A stretch of 64,000 nucleotides of DNA from Cohnella luojiensis (GTDB lineage: Bacteria > Bacillota > Bacilli > Paenibacillales > Paenibacillaceae), in the NCBI RefSeq assembly GCF_004564235.1, contig NZ_SOMN01000005.1, forward strand, positions 124,001-188,000. The letters are read 5' to 3'. Position numbers and translations under genes: made by a program. The notes under the pieces were generated by a model that was not told the DNA's origin, did not search any database, and saw only the letters and a program-made list of their open reading frames with translations. This document shows, piece after piece, positions 8,103-16,417 of this stretch (positions are counted from its first letter, which is position 1; every line of letters starts with the position of its first letter).

Positions 8103-9026
8103 ATGGTAGGACGCGTTACGCAAGGTAGCATAACTAACCAATTGCTGCGCAACATTAATAAAAACATGGGACAGATGCAGAGTCTGCAAGAGCAACTGTC
8201 TACGGGTATGAAGATCAACCGTCCCTCCGATGATCCTGTAGGAATCACTTATTCGCTTCGTTACCGGAGCGACCTGTCGCTTAATGAACGCTATCAAGGT
8301 AACGTGGATTCGGCCACCGCGTGGTTGGATTTCAATGATACAATGCTTTCTCAAGTAGGTGATATTACGAAGCGACTTAAGGAATTGGCCGTACAAGGTT
8401 CCAATGGAACAAATCCACAAGTCGCTTTGGATAATATCGCAAGCGAGATGAAGCAATTGAAAGGGCAGCTTGTCGATATTGCCAACAGTCAATTCAAGGG
8501 GAAATACGTGTTTAACGGGCAATTTACGGACAAAGTAACGTACGATCCTGCAGTTAACCCTGCAACTGTTATTACAGATAACGGAAATCTTGATTATGCT
8601 ATTAATACAGGTATCCAGCTTACAGTTAATCTTACGGGCAATAATGTGTTCGGTTACCCGCCAACCGGCGTTGCGGCTCCAAAGAATGAAGATGATAATT
8701 TATTCCATGTTATCGATCAGATGGTAGCGAACCTGACGATTGGCAATAATGCAGGAGTATCTGGACAACTCCCTGCGCTTGAAACCAGAATAAGTAAGGT
8801 GCTTACACAGCAAGCGGAAGTCGGTGCGCGTGTCAATCGCGTCGAACTGATGGAACAGAGATTGAAAGACTTGAATCTTAATCTAGAGACCTTGCAATCT
8901 AAGACCGAGGATGCGGATATGGAAGACTTGATTATCAAGTCCAAAGTAAATGAGAGCGTTTATCAAGCTTCGCTCTCAGTCGGGGCCAAAATAATAGCGC
9001 CGTCTTTAGTGGATTTTCTGAGATAG
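8103..9026 (+). CDS. flgL: flagellar hook-associated protein 3 FlgL
   Basis: Second hook-filament junction protein. ATG 8103 is chosen since GAGAGGA lies 7-12 nt upstream; an ATG at 8094 overlaps that site. The flagellin-like N-terminus (MVGRVTQGSITNQLLRNINK, later STGMKINRPSDDPVG) and the C-terminal helix (DLIIKSKVNESVYQASLSVGAKIIAPSLVDFLR) are both present. 307 aa, normal for Bacillales. It follows flgK by 34 nt and precedes the yviE-like gene by 23 nt. Confidence 0.94.
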   Translation: MVGRVTQGSITNQLLRNINKNMGQMQSLQEQLSTGMKINRPSDDPVGITYSLRYRSDLSLNERYQGNVDSATAWLDFNDTMLSQVGDITKRLKELAVQGSNGTNPQVALDNIASEMKQLKGQLVDIANSQFKGKYVFNGQFTDKVTYDPAVNPATVITDNGNLDYAINTGIQLTVNLTGNNVFGYPPTGVAAPKNEDDNLFHVIDQMVANLTIGNNAGVSGQLPALETRISKVLTQQAEVGARVNRVELMEQRLKDLNLNLETLQSKTEDADMEDLIIKSKVNESVYQASLSVGAKIIAPSLVDFLR

Positions 9027-9049
9027 AACAAGGCTGAGGTGATTGCCGC

Positions 9050-9616
9050 GTGGTTCCCTTCTTATCCATACAGTCCCAGAGGGGGCTCATTAGTGTAGAA
9101 TCCGAGCCGGCTCGCGTTGATATACGAAGACCTCGACCAGATGTCCATGTTGAATCGACTTTGCCGGTCATCACTGCTAATAACGGGCCAGGCGAACTGA
9201 TTATCGACCAGTCGAGATCTTTAAACGCGCTGACCGGCGGGAAACCGGATGCGTTCTGGAAGCGAATTTATTCGCAGTATAAGGATATCGCGCTGCAAAA
9301 CAGGATACGGATTGTGGAGGAAGGCAACCGTTTAGGCGATTTAAGGATATCCGGCAACCTGATTCCGGATCTGGCGCTAGATGAATTTGTGGAAGGTGCT
9401 CCCGACTTGCAAGTGTATGGCGAAGCTTCGCCGGATAACGTCGACATCGACTATGTACCAAGAGATTTAAACATGCAAGTGCAACCAGGTAAACAAAATA
9501 TGAATGTACAGGTACATCGTCCGGAAGTGACGTACCACCGGGGAAGTGTGAAGGTTGAAATGATGCATTACCCTAAGGTGACTATTACGCCGCCTCAGAT
9601 TAATATTAGGGTATAA
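9050..9616 (+). CDS. yviE: YviE-like DUF6470 protein of the flagellar operon
   Basis: 188-aa protein of the DUF6470 (YviE) family, found between flgL and fliW across Bacillales; biochemical role unknown. The start GTG 9050 follows a GAGGTG ribosome site. The sequence shows two repeated polyproline/valine-rich beta-type segments (PRPDVHVESTLPVITANN near the start; VTYHRGSVKVEMMHYPKVTI near the end) around a helical core (DAFWKRIYSQYKDIALQNRI). No signal peptide. Conserved synteny is the main support; cytoplasmic location inferred. Confidence 0.82.
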   Translation: MVPFLSIQSQRGLISVESEPARVDIRRPRPDVHVESTLPVITANNGPGELIIDQSRSLNALTGGKPDAFWKRIYSQYKDIALQNRIRIVEEGNRLGDLRISGNLIPDLALDEFVEGAPDLQVYGEASPDNVDIDYVPRDLNMQVQPGKQNMNVQVHRPEVTYHRGSVKVEMMHYPKVTITPPQINIRV

Positions 9617-9696
9617 AACAGGTTCAGGGTATGATAGCTATAGGCGAGATCGCGCGCCGTAGCTATTTTCTTATTTTCAACAATGGAGGAAGTTAT

Positions 9697-10134
9697 ATGA
9701 AACTGGACACGGCGAGGTTTGGTGAGCTCGAAGTAAGGGAAGAGGACGTTGTACAGTTTTCTGCGGGGATACCTGGATTTGAGCAGTCACACCAGTTTGT
9801 GCTGATTGCAAACGAGGATCATTCTCCTTTGGCCTATTTACAATCAGTTGATGATGGAGAACTTGCATTCATTGTGGTCGATCCGTTTGAATTTTTTCCG
9901 AATTACGAATTCGAATTGCCCGAGCTTGCGATGAAGGAATTGCAAATGGAGTCCGCAGACCAAATCATCGTCCGGACAATTGTAAGCGTTACTGGCGAAC
10001 TTGAGCACGCGACTGCCAACTTGGTTGCTCCCATTGTCATGAATAAGAGTTCAAGGTCAGGCAAGCAAGTGGTCCTCTCGCAAACAAACTATACGACGAA
10101 ACACCGTTTGTTAGCGCCGGATGCTACGAAATAG
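9697..10134 (+). CDS. fliW: flagellar assembly factor FliW
   Basis: 145-aa beta-barrel protein that binds either flagellin or CsrA. When flagellin is bound, CsrA is free to repress hag translation, which gives a homeostatic loop. Start ATG 9697 with TGGAGGAAG upstream; in-frame ATG 9631 has no ribosome site. Family hallmarks: an N-terminal RFGELEVREEDVVQFSAGIPGFEQ strand region, the SVDDGELAFIVVDPFEFFPNYEFELP core and a C-terminal NLVAPIVMN motif. It sits directly upstream of csrA and hag, the standard fliW-csrA-hag arrangement, and a CsrA-type hairpin is visible in the hag leader. Confidence 0.93.
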   Translation: MKLDTARFGELEVREEDVVQFSAGIPGFEQSHQFVLIANEDHSPLAYLQSVDDGELAFIVVDPFEFFPNYEFELPELAMKELQMESADQIIVRTIVSVTGELEHATANLVAPIVMNKSSRSGKQVVLSQTNYTTKHRLLAPDATK

Positions 10135-10150
10135 AAGGGGGCGGAAATAG

Positions 10151-10393
10151 ATGCTGGTGCTTTCCCGCAAGAAAGGACAGTCTGTTATCATACAAGATCA
10201 GATTGAAGTGACCATACTGGAAATTGACGGCGAGACAATAAAATTGGGAATATCCGCTCCGAGGGAAGTCCAAATCGTACGTAAGGAACTGCTCGCCTCG
10301 ATCAAGGAAACGAACCGGGATGCTGCGGGATTACAACTGGATGTCCGCAGTCTGTCTGACAAAATCAAAAAAATGAAAAATTTTTCCGAATAG
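10151..10393 (+). CDS. csrA: translational regulator CsrA
   Basis: 80-aa RNA-binding homodimer that in Bacillus blocks translation of flagellin mRNA. The N-terminal MLVLSRKKGQSVII, central IEVTILEIDGETIKLGISAP and VQIVRKEL motifs are canonical. A lysine-rich tail (DKIKKMKNFSE) extends slightly beyond the core. AAGGGGG precedes ATG 10151. It is 16 nt from fliW. Predicted target sites in the hag leader begin 77 nt after its stop. Confidence 0.95.
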   Translation: MLVLSRKKGQSVIIQDQIEVTILEIDGETIKLGISAPREVQIVRKELLASIKETNRDAAGLQLDVRSLSDKIKKMKNFSE

Positions 10394-10396
10394 CTA

Positions 10397-10424
10397 TAAT
10401 GCAATCCTAACCAGCGTCCGATAA
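10397..10424 (+). promoter_or_regulatory. sigma-D promoter of flagellin gene
   Basis: TAAT at 10397-10400, a 16-nt spacer, and TCCGATAA at 10417-10424, each one base from the sigma-D consensus TAAA/GCCGATAA. It gives an mRNA leader of roughly 80 nt before the flagellin ATG, long enough to carry the CsrA sites described separately. Confidence 0.7.
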
Positions 10425-10469
10425 AGTAATAAGAGCAGGTTCCGGGCGGCCGATCGGAACAAGCCAAAA

Positions 10470-10505
10470 CCACATGGATGTGGAAGAACACACACTCAAG
10501 GAGGA
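10470..10505 (+). promoter_or_regulatory. predicted CsrA-binding leader of hag
   Basis: CCACA (10470-10474) and TGTGG (10479-10483) form a perfect 5-bp stem presenting the loop TGGA, that is, an A-N-GGA CsrA motif with GGA in the loop. A second GGA lies in the Shine-Dalgarno CAAGGAGGA at 10497-10505. Two sites, one a hairpin upstream and one covering the ribosome site, match the known B. subtilis hag arrangement. Confidence 0.7.
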
Positions 10506-10513
10506 AATTAATC

Positions 10514-11281
10514 ATGCGTATTAATCACAACATCGAAGCTTTGAACACCCACCGTAACCTGCTATTGAACAACACTGCTGCAGGCAAAAGTATGGAGAAG
10601 TTGTCTTCCGGATTGCGTATCAACCGTGCGGGTGACGATGCAGCCGGCTTGGCGGTATCCGAGAAAATGCGCGGACAAATCCGCGGTTTGGAACAAGCAC
10701 AGCGCAACACGCAGGACGGTATTTCCTTCGTGCAGACGGCGGAAGGTGCAATGAACGAAGTGAGTTCAATGCTTTCGCGGTTGAAAGAACTAAGCGTTCA
10801 GAAGGCCAACGGAACTTATTCAGCAACCGACAAAGCGAATATCACCGCCGAGATGACACAACTAGGATCACAGATTGACAGCATTATTAATAACACTACA
10901 TTTAATGGCATTAATATTACGGCCAACGTGACGATTCAAACTGATGATAACGCTCAATCTATCCTTATCACAGGGGTGTCAAACGCTGGTCTGACGGGTC
11001 TGAATGGTGCAACGACATTGGCTAACATCGAGACGGCGATCACCAACGCTTCCACGGAACGCGCCAAACTCGGTGCTAAACAAAACCGTCTAGAGTACAC
11101 TTCCAACAACTTAGGCACGACAGTTGAGAACTTGACTGCTTCCGAATCCCGTATTCGCGACACGGACATGGCGAAAGAGATGGTTAATCTTTCGAAGAAC
11201 CAAATCCTGCTTCAATCAGCACAAGCGATGCTGGCGCAAGCGAACTCTGCACCGCAAGGCGTTCTCTCGCTCCTTCGTTAA
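10514..11281 (+). CDS. hag: flagellin
   Basis: Filament subunit. ATG 10514 follows AAGGAGGAAATTAATC. The N-terminal D0/D1 region (MRINHNIEALNTHRNL, LSSGLRINRAGDDAAGLAVS) and C-terminal D1/D0 region (RIRDTDMAKEMVNLSKNQIL, then QAMLAQANSAPQGVLSLLR) are complete. At 255 aa it is a short flagellin with only a small Ser/Thr/Asn-rich middle segment and no D2/D3 outer domain. Glycosylation by the adjacent Maf protein would fall on exposed Ser/Thr of this middle part (inference). Its own sigma-D promoter, CsrA-type leader and a strong terminator make it a single transcription unit. Confidence 0.96.
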   Translation: MRINHNIEALNTHRNLLLNNTAAGKSMEKLSSGLRINRAGDDAAGLAVSEKMRGQIRGLEQAQRNTQDGISFVQTAEGAMNEVSSMLSRLKELSVQKANGTYSATDKANITAEMTQLGSQIDSIINNTTFNGINITANVTIQTDDNAQSILITGVSNAGLTGLNGATTLANIETAITNASTERAKLGAKQNRLEYTSNNLGTTVENLTASESRIRDTDMAKEMVNLSKNQILLQSAQAMLAQANSAPQGVLSLLR

Positions 11282-11299
11282 TCGTTCAAAGCAATCTGA

Positions 11300-11334
11300 C
11301 AGAGACCTCGGATTATCCGGGGTCTCTGTTTTTG
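11300..11334 (+). terminator. terminator of hag
   Basis: CAGAGACC (11300-11307) pairs with GGTCTCTG (11321-11328), with extra CGG/CCG pairing inside, followed by a T-rich tract. It sits 19 nt after the flagellin stop. Confidence 0.9.
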
Positions 11335-11360
11335 TTTACGTACGCAGCGAAAAATAAAAC

Positions 11361-11388
11361 TAAACAATGCGCCTCCATCCGTCGATAT
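11361..11388 (+). promoter_or_regulatory. sigma-D promoter of flaG-fliD-fliS-fliT
   Basis: TAAA at 11361-11364, 16-nt spacer, GTCGATAT at 11381-11388 (one base from GCCGATAT). It is 36 nt before the flaG start and after the hag terminator, so it can drive the capping and chaperone genes. Confidence 0.7.
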
Positions 11389-11423
11389 ATAGAGTAACAA
11401 TATTGAAGAACGGAGTGAGCGAA

Positions 11424-11822
11424 ATGAAGGTGCAAATAACCAATAACACCTCCCAATCGGCAGTTCAACCAGCAGCACCCGCAAAGCAAACCTATCAGTT
11501 GGCTACCGGATCGCGGGATTCGATCGCGAAAGAAGTTCAGGTTCGAACAGGAAAGGATTTACAAAAAGCAGAAGATCAGGGAACCAAAATTTCAGTTGGC
11601 CAAGAGCAGTTGGTCAGGGCGATCGACCGGGCTATTAAAGCGTTAGAAGGCCCATCTACGTCTTTCGAAATGAAGGTGCACGATCAGACTAACACCATCA
11701 TGGTGAAAGTCATCAACAAGGACACTGGTGAAGTCATTCGTGAAATTCCTCCGGAGAAAACGCTGGATTTGGTCGCAAAGATGATGGAGTTCGCCGGCAT
11801 ATTAATTGATGAGAAAGTATGA
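11424..11822 (+). CDS. flaG: FlaG-family flagellar protein
   Basis: 132-aa FlaG (YvyC) protein, usually beside fliD and involved in filament length or stability. ATG 11424 with GGAGTG upstream is preferred over ATG 11367, which lies inside the promoter. The N-terminal 55 residues are low-complexity Gln/Ala/Thr-rich. The C-terminal core (LVRAIDRAIKALEGPSTSFEMKVHDQTNTIMVKVINKDTGEVIREIPPEKTLDLVAKMMEFAGILIDEKV) matches FlaG. It precedes fliD by 16 nt. Confidence 0.9.
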   Translation: MKVQITNNTSQSAVQPAAPAKQTYQLATGSRDSIAKEVQVRTGKDLQKAEDQGTKISVGQEQLVRAIDRAIKALEGPSTSFEMKVHDQTNTIMVKVINKDTGEVIREIPPEKTLDLVAKMMEFAGILIDEKV

Positions 11823-11838
11823 CTAAGGAGGCGCCAAT

Positions 11839-13350
11839 ATGAGGATTTCAGGTTTTTCGTCAGGGCTGGACATTGATCAAATTGTCAAGGATTTAATGAA
11901 GGCTAAGCGCGTACCGCTCGATAAGTTGACGCAGCAGAAAACGACGCTAGAATGGCAGAGAGAGCAGTTCCGGGACATAAATATTAAATTAGTTGATTTC
12001 CGCAACAACAAACTGTTCAATTACGGCTTAGAAGGATCGATCAATGCCAAGCAAGTCAACATCACCGGCAATACGACCGCCGTCAGCGCCAAAGCGACTT
12101 CCAGCGCCGTAGCGGGCACGATAACCGTCGAAGTGGACGCACTTGCGACCGCGGCTTCCGTAAGAAGCTCCAACGGCGGAGGAATTGGTGCAGTAGACAC
12201 CAGCCAGACGCTTAGCGCTCTTAAGGGAGCAGGGACGATTAATTATACGGCGGATGGATCCGGAAATGTCACCTTTACGGTTAACGGCGCTTCCATTACA
12301 CTGAATGAAACTACCGATACATTGGCTTCGATGGCTGCGGCGATTAACGGCAACAGCACCGCAAATGCCAATGCGTTCGTAGACAGCGAAACCGGTAAAA
12401 TGTCGATTACATCCAAGACAACCGGGGCAGGTAACATAACGTTTGCTGGAGATCTGCTGGATAATTTCGATATGACCGTCTCAACTGCGGGAACAGATGC
12501 CAATGTAATAATCAACGGGATTGCAACGACTCGCAAAACCAACACCTTCACGGAAAACGGTGTCGAAATTACGCTGAATGCAGCCGGGGGCGCCGAAGCT
12601 TCTTTAAACGTTGTATCAAATACGGATAAAATTGTCGATACGATAAAGTCCTTTATCAAAGATTATAATGATGTATTCGATTCAGTTAACAACAAGATCA
12701 ATGAAGAGCGAGACCGCAAATATCCGCCTTTGACCGCTGACCAGAGGGCAGATATGAAAGAAGACGAGATTAGGCTGTGGGAGGAAAAAGCGAAGAGCGG
12801 CCTTCTCCGTAATGATTCTACTCTTTCAAAACTGATTAGTGATGCGCGGCTGGCTTCCATTACCAGCGTAACGGTTGGCGGTACGCAAGTTGAATTGGCT
12901 TCACTAGGCATTGTGACAGGAACATGGGAACAGCGCGGCAAGCTGGTTATTCAGGATGAAGCAAAGCTTCGCGCAGCGATTGAAGCGGATCCGGATCAGG
13001 TCATGAAGTTTTTCACGCAACCAACGGCGGAAACCGATCCGACCTTAAAGGTTTTGCCGACCAATCCCGACAACGGCTTGTTTAACCGTCTTACTAACGT
13101 CGTCATGACTGCGTTGGACGAACTTGCGACAAAAGCAGGTACGATCAAATACAGTACGGACATAAACGCTGCATTTCTTCCGACCAGTAATATTGGTGAA
13201 AAATTGACGTCGATCGATTCGAGAGTAGCTGATTTAAACCGTCGACTGAGCTTGATTGAGACGCGTTACTTTAAACAATTTACGGCCATGGAGGTTGCCA
13301 TGAACAAGTATAACGCGCAAGCCGGCAGTCTATTCGGAGCTTCGAATTAA
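11839..13350 (+). CDS. fliD: flagellar filament cap FliD
   Basis: Hook-associated protein 2, the cap on which flagellin polymerises. AAGGAGGCG precedes ATG 11839. The N-terminus (MRISGFSSGLDIDQIVKDLMKAKRVPLDKL) and the C-terminal coiled segment (LTSIDSRVADLNRRLSLIETRYFKQFTAMEVAMNKYNAQAGSLFG) are the conserved FliD parts. The middle (about residues 80-270) is a Thr/Ala/Asn-rich variable beta region. 503 aa is typical. fliS follows by 15 nt. Confidence 0.94.
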   Translation: MRISGFSSGLDIDQIVKDLMKAKRVPLDKLTQQKTTLEWQREQFRDINIKLVDFRNNKLFNYGLEGSINAKQVNITGNTTAVSAKATSSAVAGTITVEVDALATAASVRSSNGGGIGAVDTSQTLSALKGAGTINYTADGSGNVTFTVNGASITLNETTDTLASMAAAINGNSTANANAFVDSETGKMSITSKTTGAGNITFAGDLLDNFDMTVSTAGTDANVIINGIATTRKTNTFTENGVEITLNAAGGAEASLNVVSNTDKIVDTIKSFIKDYNDVFDSVNNKINEERDRKYPPLTADQRADMKEDEIRLWEEKAKSGLLRNDSTLSKLISDARLASITSVTVGGTQVELASLGIVTGTWEQRGKLVIQDEAKLRAAIEADPDQVMKFFTQPTAETDPTLKVLPTNPDNGLFNRLTNVVMTALDELATKAGTIKYSTDINAAFLPTSNIGEKLTSIDSRVADLNRRLSLIETRYFKQFTAMEVAMNKYNAQAGSLFGASN

Positions 13351-13365
13351 TGAGGAGTGAAAGAC

Positions 13366-13755
13366 ATGGTTTCGAACCCTTACCAGAAATATCAACAGTC
13401 TACCGTCCAGACGGCGTCTCCAGCACAACTAACACTCATGCTGTATGACGGCGCAATCAGGTTTATTAGGCAGAGCATTGAATCCATTGAGAGTAACAAC
13501 ATTGAAAAAGCCAACAGCAGCTTAATTAAGGCGCAAAAAATCACTAATGAACTAACCGCCTCGCTTAATTTCCAGTACCCGTTGTCAACGGATCTGGCGC
13601 GTATTTATGAGTATATAGTACACTTGCTCATAACGGCGAATGTGAATAAGAGAAAAGAACCCGCAATCGAAGCGCTGTCGTATATGATGGATTTAAAGGA
13701 AGCTTGGGCACAAGCCGCTAAACAGGTTGTTTCGATCTCGTCGCATCATGGATGA
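13366..13755 (+). CDS. fliS: flagellin export chaperone FliS
   Basis: 129-aa four-helix chaperone that binds the C-terminus of flagellin. ATG 13366 has AGGAG 8 nt upstream; a GTG at 13357 overlaps that site. Hallmarks: NPYQKYQQSTVQTASPAQLTLMLYDGAIRFI at the N-terminus and YEYIVHLLITANVNK in the third helix. The 3' end overlaps fliT by 8 nt. Confidence 0.94.
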   Translation: MVSNPYQKYQQSTVQTASPAQLTLMLYDGAIRFIRQSIESIESNNIEKANSSLIKAQKITNELTASLNFQYPLSTDLARIYEYIVHLLITANVNKRKEPAIEALSYMMDLKEAWAQAAKQVVSISSHHG

Positions 13756-14074
13756 ACTGCTGAGGCTGGTGCTGGATGAGTCGAAGCAGTTAAGTCAATT
13801 GATTCAACCGGAAGATTATGAACGATTTGAACGTTTTGTAGAAACAAGGCAGTTATTGACTGTAGCGGTAGAGCAAAAAGGGGATTTGACGCAGCAGGAA
13901 AAGCGTCTGATTCGTGAGATCTTACAATATGATCCGATCATTATGCGTCATATGCAAAGTTTGAAAGATGAGGCTATGCAAGGATTGAACCGCCTGAATG
14001 CCTCCAAAAAACAGAAAGCGGCGTATAATACTTCAGGTTTCCATGAAAGTATTATGTTTAATAAGCGAAAATAG
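13748..14074 (+). CDS. fliT: FliT-like flagellar chaperone
   Basis: 108-aa helical protein in the fliT position. ATG 13748 overlaps the end of fliS. The sequence is short amphipathic helices (MDELLRLVLDESKQLSQLI, FERFVETRQLLTVAVEQKG, QQEKRLIREILQYDPIIMRHM) as in FliT, a FliD chaperone. Sequence identity in this family is low, so the call rests mainly on size, helical pattern and synteny. Confidence 0.75.
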   Translation: MDELLRLVLDESKQLSQLIQPEDYERFERFVETRQLLTVAVEQKGDLTQQEKRLIREILQYDPIIMRHMQSLKDEAMQGLNRLNASKKQKAAYNTSGFHESIMFNKRK

Positions 14075-14127
14075 CGGGCAAAAGATCCGTGCTCATTTCG
14101 TGTTTAAGAATAGATGGAGGTACGGGT

Positions 14128-16404
14128 ATGGGCGGCGAGACTTTTGAAATTGAATCCGCAGTGGATGAAATAATACGATTTTTACCGGGATTGATTGAAG
14201 CCAGTGAAGACGTCTCGGATATATTTTACGAGTCGGTTACGGAGCAGAGCTGGCAGATGTTTGGTCAATTTGTGCAAGCAATGGACGATCTATATAGAGC
14301 ATCAAAAACCATTCATAACGAACTTGTGCAATCAGGAGATTATGCTGCCATTCACCCTGTATTTGCAAATTTTATTTCGCAAATGACAGAGCAATTTGAA
14401 ACTTTGAACAGTCACGTTGATAAAGAGGAGTATGTCCAAGCTGGGGATCATATCAGGTATGAACTTGCTTCATTGTTTCAACATCTGAAGTCATTTCTTG
14501 GCGATGAGCAAGCGGTTAAAGAACGTAGGTTTGCTGCTAATCTTGCTTTTCTGGAGCAACATTTTGCTTATGTGTACGAAGTTGTTCGCGGCTTGAAACC
14601 AGATCGTTCCCGCTATCAAGTAACTTATACCCGAAATGGGCTTCCCAATCTTTGCGTATTAACGGCAAGCAACCAAAAGATTAATATATACAGCAATTAT
14701 GATCCGTATCACGAAGCTGAACGATGGGTAGAATCGATTGACGATACCATAAACGGTAAATCAAATGTGCTCGTTTTCGGATTCGGTTTGGGTTACCACT
14801 TGCTGCAATTGAACCGAAAGTATCCGGAACATCAGCTGGTTATTTTCGAGCCGGATGAACAATTACTTCTTGCGGCTATGGAAGCTGTCGATTTTCAGGA
14901 GTTATTCTCTAAGATCAATATCAAATTGTTTATTGTGGGTTGGAATAAAACGCTAAGGGATTCCGCGTTTTATTATTTCGCGAGACGTGAAAAAGGCGAA
15001 ACAGCTATCACCGCAATTCCCGTGTATGATAAACTGGATATCCGCAAAAAACTGGAGTTTTTTGAAGATGCCAAAACAGCCATTATGCTATTTGAGGTAT
15101 CGACACGGACTCGAAATGTGTTCGGCTTTCAATGGCTCCAAAACAAGCTGTACAATTTGGCTCATATAATGAATACCCCCTCGATTCGTGGATTACAAGA
15201 CAAGCTGACGGGCATAACCGCTGTCATTGTAGGCGCAGGCCCTTCTTTGGAAGCAGACATCAAGAATTTGCGGAAACTGAAAGAGCATGCGCTGATCATT
15301 GCTGCCGGTACTTCAGTTCAATCTTTAATGCATTTCAATATCGCCCCGCATTTGATAGTATCCGTAGATGGTTCGGAAGCCAACTACGATGCGTTTAGTC
15401 ATCTGGATGTGAATGATGTTCCCTTTTTGTATAATCCGCTGATACACAACAAAATTATCGAGAACAAGAATAAGTTGTTTCACTTTTTGATTGATGGTGA
15501 TTTGACCTCCCGTTACACGGTCGGATGGAAAATGGATGACCCCGTTTTTAGTTCTCCTCCTTCCGTAACCGGACCGGCGATTCAAGCAGCGATCTATATG
15601 GGATGCAAGGAAATTGTTTTTACGGGCCAGGACTTGTCGTACCCCGGCGAACACATTTATGCTCCCGGCGCCAAACATGTAAGCCAGGAAAAAAGCGATT
15701 TCATGATAGAAAATGCTGACATGCAGGTTGAAAATGTTCAGGGCGGAATGAATCGGACGAATAGTATGATGCGCGTTACGTTAAGGGAAATTGAAAAACT
15801 TCTTGAAAGTTATCCGGAAATCCGGTTTATCAATACTTCCCAATCGGGCGCCAAAATCGAACATACCGAATGGCAATCTATGGAGAGTGTTCTTGCGCGA
15901 TTAGATAAAGTAATCGTTCCTCATGATTTCATGGACGAGTCGATGGCAAATCATTTGCAACCTTATAGTGAATCGCGCAAGACGGAAATAACAAATCGCT
16001 TGTTTCAAATGCCAGGGAAGCTTGCAGAGATGGAAACGAAACTGAAGCGGATCGAACATAAGCTTGGAGGGCTTCGGGAGTTAGGGCGAATGAAGCCGAA
16101 CAAGTGTCAAAATACAATGGTGGAAATCGAAGAGATGTGGGAACCAATTATGAATAACGAGCTGTTCACCGCCTTAATCGGAGTGGCTATTCCCATCGAA
16201 GTTATTGAATATGATCGTAATCTTCCAGAGCTGGCTCAAGAGAAAAATATCGTCAAAAAGGCTGATTTGTTCTGCGAAGTGCTGGGAACCTTTATTAAAG
16301 CAATGAAAGACTGTTTTCCTCAGTTAAATGTAATTGTGCAGGAAGCTGTGCGCAGAGTAGAGTTGCAAACGCAAATAACGGCAGCAGAAGGGCTGTCCCG
16401 ATAA
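14128..16404 (+). CDS. maf: Maf-family motility accessory factor, flagellin nonulosonate glycosyltransferase (DUF115)
   Basis: 758-aa protein of the 6-hydroxymethylpterin pyrophosphokinase-like/DUF115 Maf family, which transfers nonulosonic acids (pseudaminic or legionaminic) onto flagellin Ser/Thr. Start ATG 14128 follows ATGGAGGTACGGGT. An N-terminal region of about 180 residues is helical. A Rossmann-like segment carries SNVLVFGFGLGYHLLQL. The DUF115 core shows ITAVIVGAGPSLEADI near residue 370, LIVSVDGSEANYDAF, and CKEIVFTGQDLSYPGEH. A helical C-terminal domain completes it. It lies between the flagellin chaperones and the legionaminic-acid synthesis genes, which strongly supports flagellin as acceptor. 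The sugar specificity is inferred from those neighbours. Confidence 0.88.
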   Translation: MGGETFEIESAVDEIIRFLPGLIEASEDVSDIFYESVTEQSWQMFGQFVQAMDDLYRASKTIHNELVQSGDYAAIHPVFANFISQMTEQFETLNSHVDKEEYVQAGDHIRYELASLFQHLKSFLGDEQAVKERRFAANLAFLEQHFAYVYEVVRGLKPDRSRYQVTYTRNGLPNLCVLTASNQKINIYSNYDPYHEAERWVESIDDTINGKSNVLVFGFGLGYHLLQLNRKYPEHQLVIFEPDEQLLLAAMEAVDFQELFSKINIKLFIVGWNKTLRDSAFYYFARREKGETAITAIPVYDKLDIRKKLEFFEDAKTAIMLFEVSTRTRNVFGFQWLQNKLYNLAHIMNTPSIRGLQDKLTGITAVIVGAGPSLEADIKNLRKLKEHALIIAAGTSVQSLMHFNIAPHLIVSVDGSEANYDAFSHLDVNDVPFLYNPLIHNKIIENKNKLFHFLIDGDLTSRYTVGWKMDDPVFSSPPSVTGPAIQAAIYMGCKEIVFTGQDLSYPGEHIYAPGAKHVSQEKSDFMIENADMQVENVQGGMNRTNSMMRVTLREIEKLLESYPEIRFINTSQSGAKIEHTEWQSMESVLARLDKVIVPHDFMDESMANHLQPYSESRKTEITNRLFQMPGKLAEMETKLKRIEHKLGGLRELGRMKPNKCQNTMVEIEEMWEPIMNNELFTALIGVAIPIEVIEYDRNLPELAQEKNIVKKADLFCEVLGTFIKAMKDCFPQLNVIVQEAVRRVELQTQITAAEGLSR

Positions 16405-16417
16405 GGAGCAGCAATTT

